Below are positions 11,873 through 25,663 of a DNA stretch of 64,000 bases, one piece after another. A model generated the notes under the pieces. It saw only the letters and a list, made by a program, of their open reading frames with translations. It did no database searches and was not told the DNA's origin. Within the stretch, counting starts at the first letter, position 1; each line of letters begins with the position of its first letter. Made by a program: the position numbers and the translations under genes. Source of the DNA: Lichenostomus cassidix. Its lineage: Eukaryota > Chordata > Aves > Passeriformes > Meliphagidae. The stretch is from positions 11,326,263 through 11,390,262 of the forward strand of contig CM039196.1 of the NCBI GenBank assembly GCA_008360975.2. The letters are read 5' to 3'.

Positions 11873-14800
11873 GTAAGGAGATTGTTTGTTCCCATGTGTA
11901 TAAAAAGACAATGTACAAGAAAAAAAAATGGCTTAACTTACGCCAAGTTGTATAAGTGGCAAAACTCCCTGCGTGTGTCCCCTTGTTGGTATTTATTTCT
12001 TTTTGTACTGTCCGAACTCATCTTTCAGCCACTCTAACTTTTCACAATTAGATAGAATTCTCCTTGGGGCAAGTTGTCTTAAAATTTCTATTTTGTTTCA
12101 CCTTCATCTGTAGCAGTTAGTACAGGGCCTGTAAGAGAATCTTGGCTTACATAAACTATAAGTAATTTGTCTATGCCAATTCTTTTCTATGCAAACAGTG
12201 TTTAGTAGAAAAGGGTGTTTATTTTGATGATGGGGCTTCATCATGTGTCCATGAGGGACACTGGGGAAATCTCATATCTGGAGTATTCCTAATCTCCAAA
12301 CATTTCTGCTGCCATTTAGAGATATTTCAGTTGGGCAGTTTATTCCAAATACAGAATTGATAAATACATTTGGAAAAAAGAGTGGTTGCACATTTTACAT
12401 AATCTTTTCCTCATTATTCAGAGCAGCACACGATATGAACCTGAGCTGCTTCTGTTCTGCTTTATTTTCCTTTGAGACACTTTAATGGCATCAGTTAGGT
12501 AGAGATCATATCCCTATAAATGCTGTGAATATTGTACTGGCATTATCTTTGGGAATATCCTACTGTGCTCTCAGGGAGTTAGTGATTGGGATAAGTGTCA
12601 GAGCCCAGAACTGCATGGAAAGGAGCCCTGGACCTTCAATGCTCGACTGGCCAAAACTGTAAAATAAATACATACACAACAACACAGGTCCACCAAGGAA
12701 AGCTTTGGGCAATAGATGTGTTAGAACTAAATTGTTTCACAGAGTTAAAATTGTGACTCAGTTACTTGAGACCATTCCTGCACTGACACCCCACACAGGC
12801 TTCCAAATTATCTATTTTGATCACTTTCACCACTCTTTTCCTCACAGGCAAGATGTATTGTGTTATGCATGTTCCCCTCATAGGAAGAGGGGACTAAGGG
12901 TGCTAGAATCATGCAAGTAGATGCAGTGGACATTATGTCAGGGAAAATGGAAGTACTCAGTGTGCAAGTAGCAGATTTTGACCCTTGACTTTCCCTGCAA
13001 GGAGAGAAAGTCCTTCCACCCTCCCATCCTGAGGCTATCACAAAATTAGCTGTTCAGAATGAACTGAACTCAGGAAAAGATTTATTAAATACAAAATTGA
13101 CTGACAAGGTAAAAGCTTTCTCCCTTCCAGCATGCCAGTGATCTATTTGAATACCAACGGGAAAGGGAAGAAAAAGTATTATTTCATCAAAGTCACCAGT
13201 GTTTGCTCTTTGTTAGCTAAATGCATGACTGGTTCTGGAGAAAATAGAGCACTGCCAAATTCTTATTTCAATACCAGTGAGATTAGCTAGGGAATACCTA
13301 AGAGAGATAAAGATGGATCAGTTCTTCCTATTACACATCCTTTGACTAGTTTTCCTAATCCTGTAACCTTTCTCTTTCCTCCACTGTCAGTCATGGTTAG
13401 GCTTTTCCAGAGATGTCTGCTGCTTGTTTTTTGAGGAGTTCTTCAGATGGTCGTTGGTCTGTGGCTGTTTCCAAGCGTCTGCTGTAAAACCAGAACATGA
13501 CTAGGTGATGTTCAATTTTTTATTCACAACTCAACATCAAAAATTAGGTCTCATTTTGCACTCTGACAGAGAGAGCTTTGAACCACAGCACTGGAATTGC
13601 CACCAGATTCAGGGCCCTGTATCAGGACTCTCTGCAGGATATACAGGATTCTAATTTCCATGCTCATAGGATTCCTAACTACTTCAAAATGTAAGACTTT
13701 ATGGACAAGTAAGTAACATTTTGTGTGGAAGAAAATAAAAGTTCGGGGCTCAGAAGGGCCTCCTTAATATGAACATTAGAAGTCTGAAAGTCTGGAAGAT
13801 GGCTCAGTATGGAGCTTAAATCTTGCCCTCCTAGAGCTGAGGAATCCATGTGTAGCCCATTGGCTGAGCAGCAGGTCCCTGACAGTCTGGAGAATTCCAA
13901 GAACAGTCCCTTAGGCCTCTTCCAGTAGAGTCAGGGGCAAGAGCCAGACAGAAGCACGAAGCACCATGCCCAAGACATCCTGAAGAATTAAATAACTGCA
14001 CATTCCCTGCCCTCCTCTCTGCCTCTGCCCCCAGTCATATTTGACTCTGTAATTCACCTACCTTTGGAAATCTGCAAAATTTCACCTGTGACAGCTCTGC
14101 TGACAAACAGGGGAGATCAGAGCTTTCATCTGGGTGATGAACTGCCAGGCTGTCAGAACAGCAGAGTATCTGTGCCGTGGTGAGACAGGTCAGGGCTGCC
14201 ACAGAGGCTCTGCATCCTGACCTTGGGAAGACTGGGCTGTACCTGCTGCTGCCTCTCAGGGTCTGCAGGAGAGTCAGGGCATCTGTTCCCTCACAAGGAC
14301 ACTGAGAGACAAACCAGAGACATCCCTGAGCACACACGGCTCAGGAAATTGTCTAGGATCACACTCCATTTCTCAAACGAGGGCCTCCCACACTGGGGGA
14401 TTAATTGGCAGGTAGGTTCTAGAAACTGATAGTGGGGTAATTGCATGTAAAATTAGGTCTTTTCATTTGAATGCTTGACTGTGAAGCTGTAGCGTTATTT
14501 TCCCCTAGCTGTTATACAGTATGATTTGATCCACCTGAATTTAGATACATTCTAAAAAGCACCAAGAGTAGCAGCTTATTTCTCTGTGTGACACCATATA
14601 CAGAAGAGCATTGTGTGAGTATTTAAGGAATTTCTCAACATGGCCTCTTCCAGCTTCACTGGATCTGATCTTTGAAAAGAGAAGGATCTGGACATTTTGC
14701 TTCCCGTTCACAAACACGTGATCTGGATTGCAGACACCCTGCATGCCTGTGACCTCCTGGAACAGCCCAGCAAACTGGAACAGAAAAAGAACTTAGAAGC

Positions 14801-17800
14801 CCCAGTTTCATTCCCCCTTTCTGTGTGAAGTAAACTGAACCCACATCTAATTCTCTGAGTGGCCCGAACAGTGTACTGCAGTCTTTCTTGTGCCAAGGCT
14901 AAATATTTCATTTTAGAAAATAGAACTAAACCTAAGCTTCAAGGACATATCTGTCATCAAATATCCAACAGCCTTGTGTCAGTGCTTTAAGGAAGGTGCA
15001 AGATCCAGGGTTTAGTCAAGAAGCAAATGCATGCTTTTAAGCCAGGTTATTTGTTCCAAGGATGAAGACTTTGCCAAACCCTCAACTTTGTTTTAACCCC
15101 CCTTCAGCTGACGCCTTCTGTCATCTCAACATTAATTTCTGTCAACATGTGGGGAATTTTGCTGAGAAATTTTCCTATCTTAACCCATTACAGATGCATT
15201 TTTCTGCAAGCATCTTGACTGCAGGGTGGCAGTTTCAAAGCAGGGACAGAGGAGGTAGGAAAGGTGGGTCTCACTGTGGTGAAAGCGTGGTATGAGAACA
15301 TTAGTCATCTGATTGTAACATCCCTCATTCCTGGGGGGACTGGGCTGGTACAAGATCACTTTATACATGCCTTGTTTCTTACAAGCTTTCCATTTGCATC
15401 CACTAATGACCATTGTAACAGACGGGATGCTGGGATAGACTTACTGTGATCTAATGTAAGCTGACTCCACTTTTGTGATTTGATAGTGGCTCCAAGTCAC
15501 TGTCTCTCCAGTGAGAAGATTTACAAGGTTTAACCAGTTTGAGTGGTCCCCATCAGTGGGGCTATGGAACTGAGGTGCCTGTAAGTGCTTGACAGAAGGA
15601 CAGTGACTTTGTTCATCTGAAGTGGGACTGAGAGGCCTCTCAAGGCAAGTGCCTCAGTGAAGAGCAAGTGCTATCATCGTTCCCTTCTCGCTCCCTAAAT
15701 TTAAGACACTGAACTGTTAAGATCAGTTGCCTGAGGTCAGAATGTTTCTCGGTGCTATAACAGGATACTCTTCTCCTGGGGAAAGTACCGTGTCAGACTA
15801 GTTAGTACCTCCTTGCTGCTGGCGATTTATTTCTAATGGCAGGAGCCGGAATTCCCCTTTTTCCACAGGAGACAAGGAAGGCAGCAGGCTCTGCTGTTTG
15901 TTGGGCTTTCTTGCCGTTTTCAAATCTGTTTAATACTTTTTACATTTAGTTTTTCTCATTCATAGCACAGCATAGTGCTTCTACACCTGTGTATGTTTTC
16001 TCCCTCCCCATTCCCTCAGCTCTACCAAGGAAGTTCACAAGTGAATTGCAGCTTAGAATGTGAATACCAAGTTAGCTGGACCAGTAGTAGAACACAAAAA
16101 ACCCAGGATGCAACAAGATGTTGATTGCAGAGAGAATTTATGACCAGTAGAAGGTAAATAGAGAGGGGAAAAAACCTCAGCATTGCTGATTTGTACCTTT
16201 AGATATCACAGAATAGCCTCCATGAGTTCTTAACTGCTTAAAATTTCAGAAAAAGACTTTTCAGTGTGTTTTGAGCCTCTCTGCTGCTCTGTTGGCACAA
16301 TAATACCCTTGCAGGACTGGTAGCAATGGCCCAGGGACAGATGACTGCATGGGGGGCTCTCTCTCATTACCCAGCTTTGTGTCAAGCTCACTAAAACTTA
16401 AGAGGGATGGAACATGAGAGGAACACTAGAAATTAAGAGGAATTACAAGTGTTTGGATGATTCTACACTAATGCTATGGAACAGTCCCCGGAAAGCAGGT
16501 ACAGGTAAAATGGAATCGTGTGAATGTCAGTATCAAGGGCAAAGTGTTGTCTTCCATATCTGTCCTTGCATCAGTAAAGGAGCAAAAAGCTCTGCGTGAA
16601 CATTTATAAAACCTTTTTTTTGTTATTTTCTTTTCTAGTCACTTCTTGAATTCAGATCTTGCAGGGTTCAGCTGTGTCCCAGAAATTCCACAGAACAGTG
16701 CAATATCATAATTACAGTGTTCGAGGAATCAAAAGAAAAAGTGCTTAAACTCTTCAATTAACTGCTTTTCCTGCAGTCTTCCTCCTCCTTGCCAATGTAA
16801 ATTACACCATAATAAACTCCCTCTTGCTGTGGGGACAAAGCTAAGTGCACAAGAGGAAGAGTGGGAAGGGAAAAGGAAGGGAAGAACATGACATTCATGC
16901 ACTACAAAGTGAGCAAGTCCAAAAAAGTCTTAACTTTGACAGGAAATGCACAACGTGACAAGTCACTCATGCCCTGCCACCTGCCTGCCCAGAGCATGAA
17001 GGGGAATCTCTGGACACACTCAGTGTCGTTTAGGGTTGTGTCACTAGACCCAGGAACTGATGGGAAGAAGACATAGGTAGAAAAATCTTAATCTTAAGGC
17101 AGCCCTCTTAATTCCCAGCTAAAAGCATCAGAGAGGGGCTTTCCTCACTTTGTAAAAGAGCAGAAATCCCATTTCACCCTCCTGTTCAAGACTGCCTGCC
17201 TGTACCTGCTCCTCCTGCCTCTGCTGGTCTGTTGTGTGTGTTTGGAATGAAAGATTTTCCCTGCAAGCCACCCTGAACCTCTTCCCTGACCTGTCAGGCT
17301 CTTATCAGCACAGGTTCCTCAGTGGGCCACAGTGATTTACTGTCCAAATAGTGCTGTTCTTTGTCAGAGATTGTGATCGAAAAGCCTTGCTTTGCAGCTA
17401 ATAAGAAACTCTTCCCTTTCCCTCATGTTTTTTTACCTTTCTTCAAATATTGTTTTACGAGCCTATTGCTTGCTATCTGCCTGACACAGAAGCTGTGCCT
17501 CAGGGCATCATTTTCTCACCTCTAAGCCAGAGGGTTGTTGCTTTGATGCTGGGTTTGAAGACTTGGAACAACTCCACATAGGGTATCTACCCTGTCTCCC
17601 CAGGGCAATCTGCTCAGGTGAGGAAAGTTGCCTTCATGGTTCACACTGGCATTCTGGGCATTGCTATTTTGTTTTGTTTTTCCCTGTTACAAAAGGAAAA
17701 ACGTTTTATAAAGGGAGAGGACTTGACATTTATCAGATGTTTGAAAATGGCAACGTGAACAGGAATGGGAAAATGTGTGTTATTCACTGCATGTTTCTAA

Positions 17801-20800
17801 GGTTAAACTTCAAATGCTTGGGCATTTTGTTCTGAAGAGGTCAAAGTGGCAATCAGGGAAGGGGATTCTGGGCTGCAGTATACCTCCAAAAAATAGGAAA
17901 AGACAACTGTCCTTTCAGTCCACAGCTTCAATTCCTATTTGTCAAGTTTCTTCCCAAATAAGAAAGGTGATGTTTTCTTGTTGATATAAAGCAAACCAGA
18001 CATGCTACTGCTTCATTTTTGTTAGAAGCTTCCTATTAATTGTGCTATTTTCCAGAAAGATCCCATTCTATTGCTGCCTAGAAATTCACATACTGGAAGA
18101 ATGGCCATAACCTTTAAAGAAAGTCCTGTCCTGAGATGCCTTCAACCTTGTGGGAAGATTTGATAGCATAAACACTGCAAATGCTTTATATCTTTAATTC
18201 AAGCACAAATACAACAAGACACACTCAGTTGAGATGATATTTCAAGCACAAGACAATGGAGATGCCCACACTACTCACAATTCCACTCTAAATGGATTTT
18301 TTTCTTTTTTATCCTTCCTTTACATAGAGGCATGCAAGTGTGTATTTCACTATTTATCTTCATACTGTAGAAATGTGTATTTTACCATATCATTTTTCTC
18401 AAATGCATGTTATTATCTCGGTGTAACACCTGAATGGTGACTTGACAGCCTATCATTTTCACATGTTAGAACACATTTTAAAGTGCCTATCAAAGGAGCC
18501 TGTTCTTAGCACCAGCTCCATCACCCTTCAGCAGGGCTGCTTATTAATCATCATTCACATAAAAAGCTGTTTCCTTTGACTGTGCAACAAACATGAGAAA
18601 AAGAAAAGGGTAAAAAGGTAAAGATGCAGAGATTCTTTGAGATTTAGCAAAGTGCAGTTGAAGCTTGCATGCCACCTCAAGATATTATCATGTCAAATTC
18701 CATACATTTTAAAAAGAATTCCAGAGCAATAAACGATAAGGGCTCCCAAGTCAATGCAGCATTGCAGGTAGTGACGTAGATCAGCAAGGTTTCTAAACAT
18801 CCTGCAAGGCTCTTTGCAAGTACAGAGGTGCTAAATCTGACATGCCCTCCAAATTCCAGCTGTAATTATCTTCTCTCCATTAATATTTCATTGGATTTTC
18901 AATGGAAACATCACTCCTTGCTTTGTCCTGAGCTCGTGTAACATTCCTCCATCACATTAAACGGCTGCCCGCTTCTCCCTTGAAGGGGACTGCAATTAAG
19001 TGGAGAATTAATGCTACTCCTTGTTTGACCCAAAACAAGTTTGTGTCCTTGCAGAAGCAGAAACTTACTCCAGCTATTCTATTATTTTCTTGGGTCTTGC
19101 AAAAAAGCCAAACATGGACTTCACACCTGGCTCAGAGTGTTCTGGTACAAGAAAGTCAATGGTACCTGTGTATCCTGTTCACTGTTTGACCAAAGGCTCA
19201 GAGACTTCCTGTAATCCAAAAGGGGCAAATTACTGATACACTGTTAAATTTAACAAAACAGATCAGACTAATACCTCGCCAATTATTTTTTTTCAAGAGA
19301 GTACTAAAACAGTATCTAGTGCAAAAGAGATCTTTCTTATACTCTTCATGTAGCCTCTAAATTGAATTAAGAGCTTTAGGTGGTGGTGGAGTTTTGTTTC
19401 TTCAAGTCAAATTTGAGTTTGTTCTGTGTATGCCAAGTATTTGTGTGATCTGCCTGGAAGTGCTTGGCATCAGCGATTTTGGTTGAGAGATAGTTCTGGT
19501 TTTGTGGCTCTCAGATGTGACATTTCTCACCCTTTCCTGAATCTGAGCAGCACTTGAGAACCAAGACTTTAATTAATGATGGCATCTCAGGCAGCTGCTG
19601 GTGGCTGCCCTCTTAGAGCAAAGCACATCTCTGGTCACACTGACAGCAGAGGGGGCAGGGGAAGAGAAAAGGAGGAAACCCATATGCACAGAACTTGAAA
19701 CCTATCCTCTGCCTGAGTGTGTTTTAGCAGTTAGAACTGAACTGTTCAGGGCTGCTTAATTTTTTAAGGGTTCTTAATTGTTGAACCAGCAATTCAGCAT
19801 TTCAGTCTCCTCTGCAGTTTTCACGTTACTTGTGTCAGAAGAGATGTCTCTCATCAGCCAAGTGCCCACTGGCACAGGCACTGAGAGTGTCCAAAATGCC
19901 AACTGCAATTAAGCATTTCTGTTGTGAAGCCCCACAGTTTGTGCATGGTGAGAACAGCTTCCCTCTCTGTGCACAAACTGGAGCCTACCAACCTCAGCAG
20001 CAAACAAACCCCCATGTGTCCTTCCCCAGGTGCTCAGAGAGTACTTCCCCAGGCACACAATACAGAGGCTCATTTAGATCAGGCAATATGTGTACCATTC
20101 TGTGCATCCTTCCACTGCTTACAGAGAGCAGAGGTGGAGCTAACCTCAGTGCTGTCCTCAGATTTCTCCCTAAACTAATGGTCTACTATGTGACTGCTAA
20201 CTTGGCAGCCTTGCTCCCTCTCTCTTACCAGTCATATTCAAATTCAGGGACAGATTTTTATTTTGCCCCCTGTTACCCCAGCAGAACAAGTACAGTCAAG
20301 ACAAATATCACTGTATCTTTTTTTATCACTGTATCTTTTTATTTTATCACTGTATCTTTTGCTAATATCACAGAGCTGACACAGGTTTTACTTTTGTCCA
20401 TCACTATGTACACAGACAATGCATGATGGTGTAGTTTAGCACCAGGCTTGGCCTGTAAATCTGAACTGAGGGAGGCTGAGGCAGCTGCCTCTCCCATTTC
20501 AGTGTGAAGTCCTGCTCATCTGCATTTGGCCTGAGTTTGCAGAGCCAGCAGTTCAAGTTGCCATCATTTCACTTGCAAAGACAGCACATTTGAGCTGAAG
20601 TCTGTGGAAGGCAACACAGAACAATTCTGCCTCCTCACTGGGGAGTGGCCTAGAAGGCTCTTGCTCAAATTCTTAGGGTTTATGTGGGACTCAGTTAGTA
20701 CCTCAGGTGGCTTAACCCAACCTGGCTGTGACCTCCAGCTAACACAGTCCTTCATCCTACACAGAAGGTTCTTCCCCTTGCTGCAGAGCAAACAGGTTTA

Positions 20801-23800
20801 GATAATGCAGATTTGCTTCCTTCAGGGCTGAAGGGCACAGAAGGCTGGAGCAATAAAATCCATTATATATATCTTTTTGTATCTCCTTATCATGAACTCG
20901 TAAGAAAGGGAACTAAGAGGATCACTATTGAGAAAAGCACTATAATTGTAGCTCCTGAGCACCACATGGAGAAGATTGCCAAGGCAACCAATCATTCCAC
21001 AGCAAGGGCAGAGGTAGTTGAGTTAAGATGAGGTTGTTACAAACCCCTGCTGTGCATAATCATATAGTAAGCAACATTTTTAAAAGGCTCTTGTAAAAAA
21101 TAGGACGGAGGGAAAAGGAACGAGATAAATTAATTTCCTCCATTTTTCTGCTTGCTCACTGATTGAGGTATAAGAGCAAATTATATGTGTGTCCTGCACC
21201 TGAGGACTCTGGGGGCTGGCAGGGAACAACATCTTCCTTCACAACATAATGCAGAGCCTCTGACACATAGGGCAGTGGGCTAGTTTTATCTGAAAGAAAT
21301 ATACTTTTGTTTCTAATGTATTTTTAAATATGAAGTGTGAACAAAAGTGCTCTTCTAATGCAGAAGCCTAACTCTTGGCCCTTTTTGTTACAAACTGCAT
21401 TCTTGGGCGATTCTGTGAAGTCAAGAAGATCTTTGTGAATAAGATTTACTCCTGAAGTGTGAGACTTGCAGATCAAATCTCTAAAAATTAAAGGGCTATG
21501 TCTACAGCATCCTTCCACCATCAGCAAACTCCTCTGAAGCAGATCCTTCCCTAGATTGCTCCATCCCATTACTCCTAGCCATTTATCTGAGCTCCTAGAA
21601 ATTGGCTGTATAGCAGTACAGTGATCCACATGGTTGGATCATCAGCTGAAGCAAATTTTATTTTTGGTTCAAATTAACCTTTCCAGGCAGCAATTTCAGT
21701 GGTTCAGCCTGTACTGCTGCCCCACAAACAGTTAACCAGTACCACAAAGCCATGGCCAAGAGTAGGTACCCCTAAGTCAGAACAACTGCCAAAAAAATCT
21801 GCCACAATACTTCAGTGAACAGCACTTGTCACTTTTCCAATTCTAGACACTGCTTTCCTCCAGTGACCTTCCACTTAAACAAGGAATAATTACTGCTTCA
21901 CAAATGGCTCTTTCCATTGGGTTTGCTTCTTTTTGTTTTGAGCCACGTTCAGTTGCTGGCTCCTGCTAAATGGTTTGCAAACCAGACTGGAAGCATTCTA
22001 GACCTACTTGTGCAGATTCCAATATCTACAAGTTGAAATGACCCCTATTTTCTGTAGCTAGAACTGTGTCCATCATACATGTGAACATCAGAGGTGGGAT
22101 TCACCCGGGATTGTCCTGTTGCAGCAGTATGCTGAGTATAGCAGGGAACAAACCGAAAACATAACCTACAAAACAAAAAACCCTACTATGTGTCTTCATT
22201 TGTATGACCTGAAACCAGACAGTTACAATTGGCACACTGAAAAACTGAACATAAAACCTCCTGGAAGAACAGGTGCCAGCTGAAAAGCCTGTGCCTGTTC
22301 ATGAAGTTTTGCCTCAGAATAGTCACACGTAATTAATATGATACTGATCTTTGCTTTATTGGCAATTAGCAGAGGTGATTTGTATTCAGACAGGTATCTG
22401 GTGGCAGACTAACCACAGAGTTTTCCTGCAGTGTGGCCTGATTTAGTGATGTTACTTAAACAGACCTTTCTTTTACTAAAATTAAACTCCAGCTCATTCC
22501 CAGTCTTGTAAGTGTGAACTTTGTGTGTTTGCTCTTCTGTACCCCACAAATGAAAACTGAAATCCAAGGACCTGAAATGCAATTAACTTTATTAAGTTAA
22601 ATAATAAACCAAATAAACTTTATTTAGTACAGGGCCCTTGAAGAAAGTGGTTTTCCCATACACATGAGATGACCAGAGATATGGATGGCTCTCTCATGTA
22701 ATATTCTGAAGGATGTTTACCTGTCCTGCCATTCAGGATCCACTTTAATATTGATGTTTTAAGCCCCCACCCCTTTAAGGATCCTCAAAGTAATCTGCAT
22801 ATCTTTTCACGGACAGATTCAGCTCTTTTGCCAACCTTCATTTTAGTAGAAAAATGAGTCACAGTTTCACTGGTGTCCCACTCTTGCTTTTAAAAAGTCT
22901 TTCCTGTTTTATACATCGCCTTCAGCCTGCACTACCACATCTTTCCATAAAGAATTTAGGTGTGGGGTTTGTTTGGTTTGCTGAGGAAGGATGCTTTTAT
23001 GTTGAGGCAGACAACTGCAGTTGAGGGTATTTAGGTTGTGCCCACAGGGCTTCTCACAGAGTGAGCAGTGTGTGCAGCAAGTTATTACTTGACTTCTGTG
23101 GCATTGCTAAAAGAGATAGGGATAATACTTCACTATTTCAAGGTGATACAAAACTCAGGTAGTGCTTGAAATCATGCTGAAACAGCCTCTTTTCCCTCAA
23201 ATAGAAGGTGTAATGGAGGCAGTGGTTTGTTGTTATTATGTATTTACCCAATCTCATCTAGATTTTACATGTTTTTGCCCTGTGGTTATGTCAAAGAGGG
23301 AAGAATACGGGAAATATGATTATATGCTGTGAAGTAAATTGCTCTTATTTGCTGTTTTGTCCATAAAAGCTTCCTGGAGGAGCTCAAATGTAATTTTAGC
23401 TATGTCAGAGAGGGGTTTATGCACCAATGAAAGCATTATCCTCTTCCCTGTCCTCTTCACCCCCCCAAAGTGACTTGGGTGCCCCCCTCTCCCTCTCCAC
23501 CAGGTTAGGAAGGAGCCCATCTGGGCTGGCAGGGAGCTCATCTGAGCTAATTTGCTTATGAGCTGCACTTGAAAATTCGTCTGTGCAAGCACAAGTTCAA
23601 AGCTTGGCCAGACCCATCTTTGAGACACAGCAGCTCTCCCTTCACTCAAAACTGACCACAGCTAAAATCCCTTCTGGTATCACTTGGAATTACCGTATTT
23701 GACAGGGCTTTTCCTAAAACAGAAATAATATAAACTGTATTTGTACAACAGCTCTGTGCCCACCTTGTCTGTTCAGCAACCTTAGGAAAAGAATTGGACA

Positions 23801-25482
23801 GCACTAAGGTTATCCAGCTGGTGCTGCTTGGGCTCTTCTGGAACTGAGCCATGGATCAGTGGGCTCCTTTCTGGCAGCCTTTTGCCACCTGTCCTTTTGT
23901 CACTGTGCTTTGTTTTACTCAAATTTTCACACAAACTGTGCCTAAGTGTGCAGGAGAAGTCTTGAACAAAGCTAGAGAAGTGTTGCTTGGTTTCTCTGGC
24001 TTTACAATCCCAATCCTGCTCAAGTGCTCCTGGAAGCCTGATGTGCATCCCAGTGGCTTGGACTGAAAGCAAGACTCTCCTGAAGGTCTGATGTTACTGC
24101 TTTGGCTTGGCTCAAAGAAGTCAGGAGCTTGTCAGTGCTCCTGTGAGGCTGAACACAGCATTCTCAGTCCAGGGAGCACGGAGTGGAAAAACAAACCGAG
24201 TTGTTCTACACATCAACACAATGCACTTTATCCAGGTTATTCCACACAAAGATTTTTATGTTTATGCCAGTGAAATTTCACCATGAAATGAGAACCTATT
24301 TCCCTTCCCTTAAATTTGAAACAATGCAGATGCAGGTTATCAGACCTGAGATGTTCGAACCTGTCTTTTTTTCTCAATTTAAAGCTGTACATTCTGATGT
24401 CTCTCAGATCAACCTTTATCTCCCCAGATGTATTGTAGGAGCAAAAAAAGTTATTAAACTCTGGGGAGAAACTGGTTCCTTTCCTGCGAGGCTGTTCACT
24501 CTCCCATTCCCTGTGAATGTCATTGTATCTGCTGTTTGCTGAGCAGGAAATGCATTATTAAAGCAGTTTCTCCTCCATAAACTGCTTTGCATCTGACTGT
24601 TCCATTGTAAATCCGTAGCCACAAAGTCAGGCCACCTTGGGATAACCCAACATGAAATCTGACCTGATGAAAATGGTTCATGCCTCCCGGCCTGCATTGC
24701 AACCTGTGAGAAGGGCTTTTATTATTTATTCAAAACCTGTTTAAATCCCCCTTTTTCTGAAACAACCATTTTAAAAATATTAAAACACCACAGCTAAGCT
24801 GGGAGATTAAACAAGTTTAAACCTTATCATCGCAGGTGGGATATTAGTTCCAATAAAATGAGGAGGGATGGCAGGCTGCATGGTAACTGGAGCCCCTTCT
24901 ACTCAGTAACTAATCACCGAGAAAGCATTTGGGGAAGGAGGGGGAGAGGGGATGAGGGACTGACACAAACAATGCATCCAGGCTCCTGGCAACCCTCTCT
25001 GTTTACCATGGTGATGCACAAAAGGAAGAATGCCACGCAGAGTAGCAGACCTGGATCTGTCCCCATAACACTTGCCCTAGATTCAAGTGCTCTGGGAGGC
25101 TGAAAATGTGACCTTCAGATATTTTTTCTGGTGGGTGATGCTGCAGCTGGACAACACTGTTCCAAAGCTGTCAAAAGGTTGCAGAGTGTTTGCCTGCATT
25201 TCTTCCACTACACATTTTTCTTTTACATCTTTAGCTATCAGTGCCTCTCTTCCACATCTCCACTCTGGTGCTTACACTTTTTAAAGGGAGCCACAGTCTT
25301 TTGTAGGCATTATTCACTCAGAAGTGTAACTTCATTAAAAATGTTTGAAATAAGACCTATCAAACTCCAAAGTTTTTAGGTGAGGGATGACTATTTAAAA
25401 TAATATTCTCCTTTAATGAGAGTAATATTTGCTAATAGGCCATTCCTGTTCTAAGGCACCATAACTTGTGTTTTCTATTCAG
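11873..25482. other. Intergenic DNA, no gene recognised
   Basis: It contains the small tandem repeat at 20.3 kb. Open frames here are short apart from one of 198 codons at 19,830-20,426 that owes part of its length to that repeat. No CR1 or other known element was identified. Confidence 0.7.
20306..20360. repeat. Three-unit tandem repeat (TATCACTGTATCTTTT)
   Basis: Units start at 20,306, 20,324 and 20,345 with spacing of 18 and 21 bases because of variable T-runs. The units explain the repeated ITVSF reading in an accidental plus-strand open frame here. Confidence 0.93.
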
Positions 25483-25663
25483 GAGCAGCTTATGGGAACA
25501 ACTTCAATGTCCCACAGCTGGATCAGCCCTTCCCTTCTTTCCCCAGGCTTCAGTCCCATGATGCAGGAGGACCACAAGTGGAGCCCCAGCAAGAGAGTGG
25601 ACACTTCTTACCCTGAGGCACAGATGTGCCAAACAGGAGAATCCTGCACTGCCCAACAGCACG
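25483..25663 (+). other. Exon-like open segment in the intergenic region
   Basis: A good acceptor (TTGTGTTTTCTATTCAG) opens a 181-bp segment that closes at a near-consensus donor (CACG|GTAAGA). One frame is open throughout (EQLMGTTSMSHSW... to ...CTAQQH). Its composition is GC-richer than its flanks. I recognise no protein family. It is the best exon-shaped segment outside MED13L, but there is no transcript evidence. Confidence 0.25.

Noticed and set aside
19830..20426. A 198-codon plus-strand open frame with repeated ITVSF.
   Set aside because: Part is a three-unit nucleotide repeat. No domain, splice context or conserved composition suggests coding.
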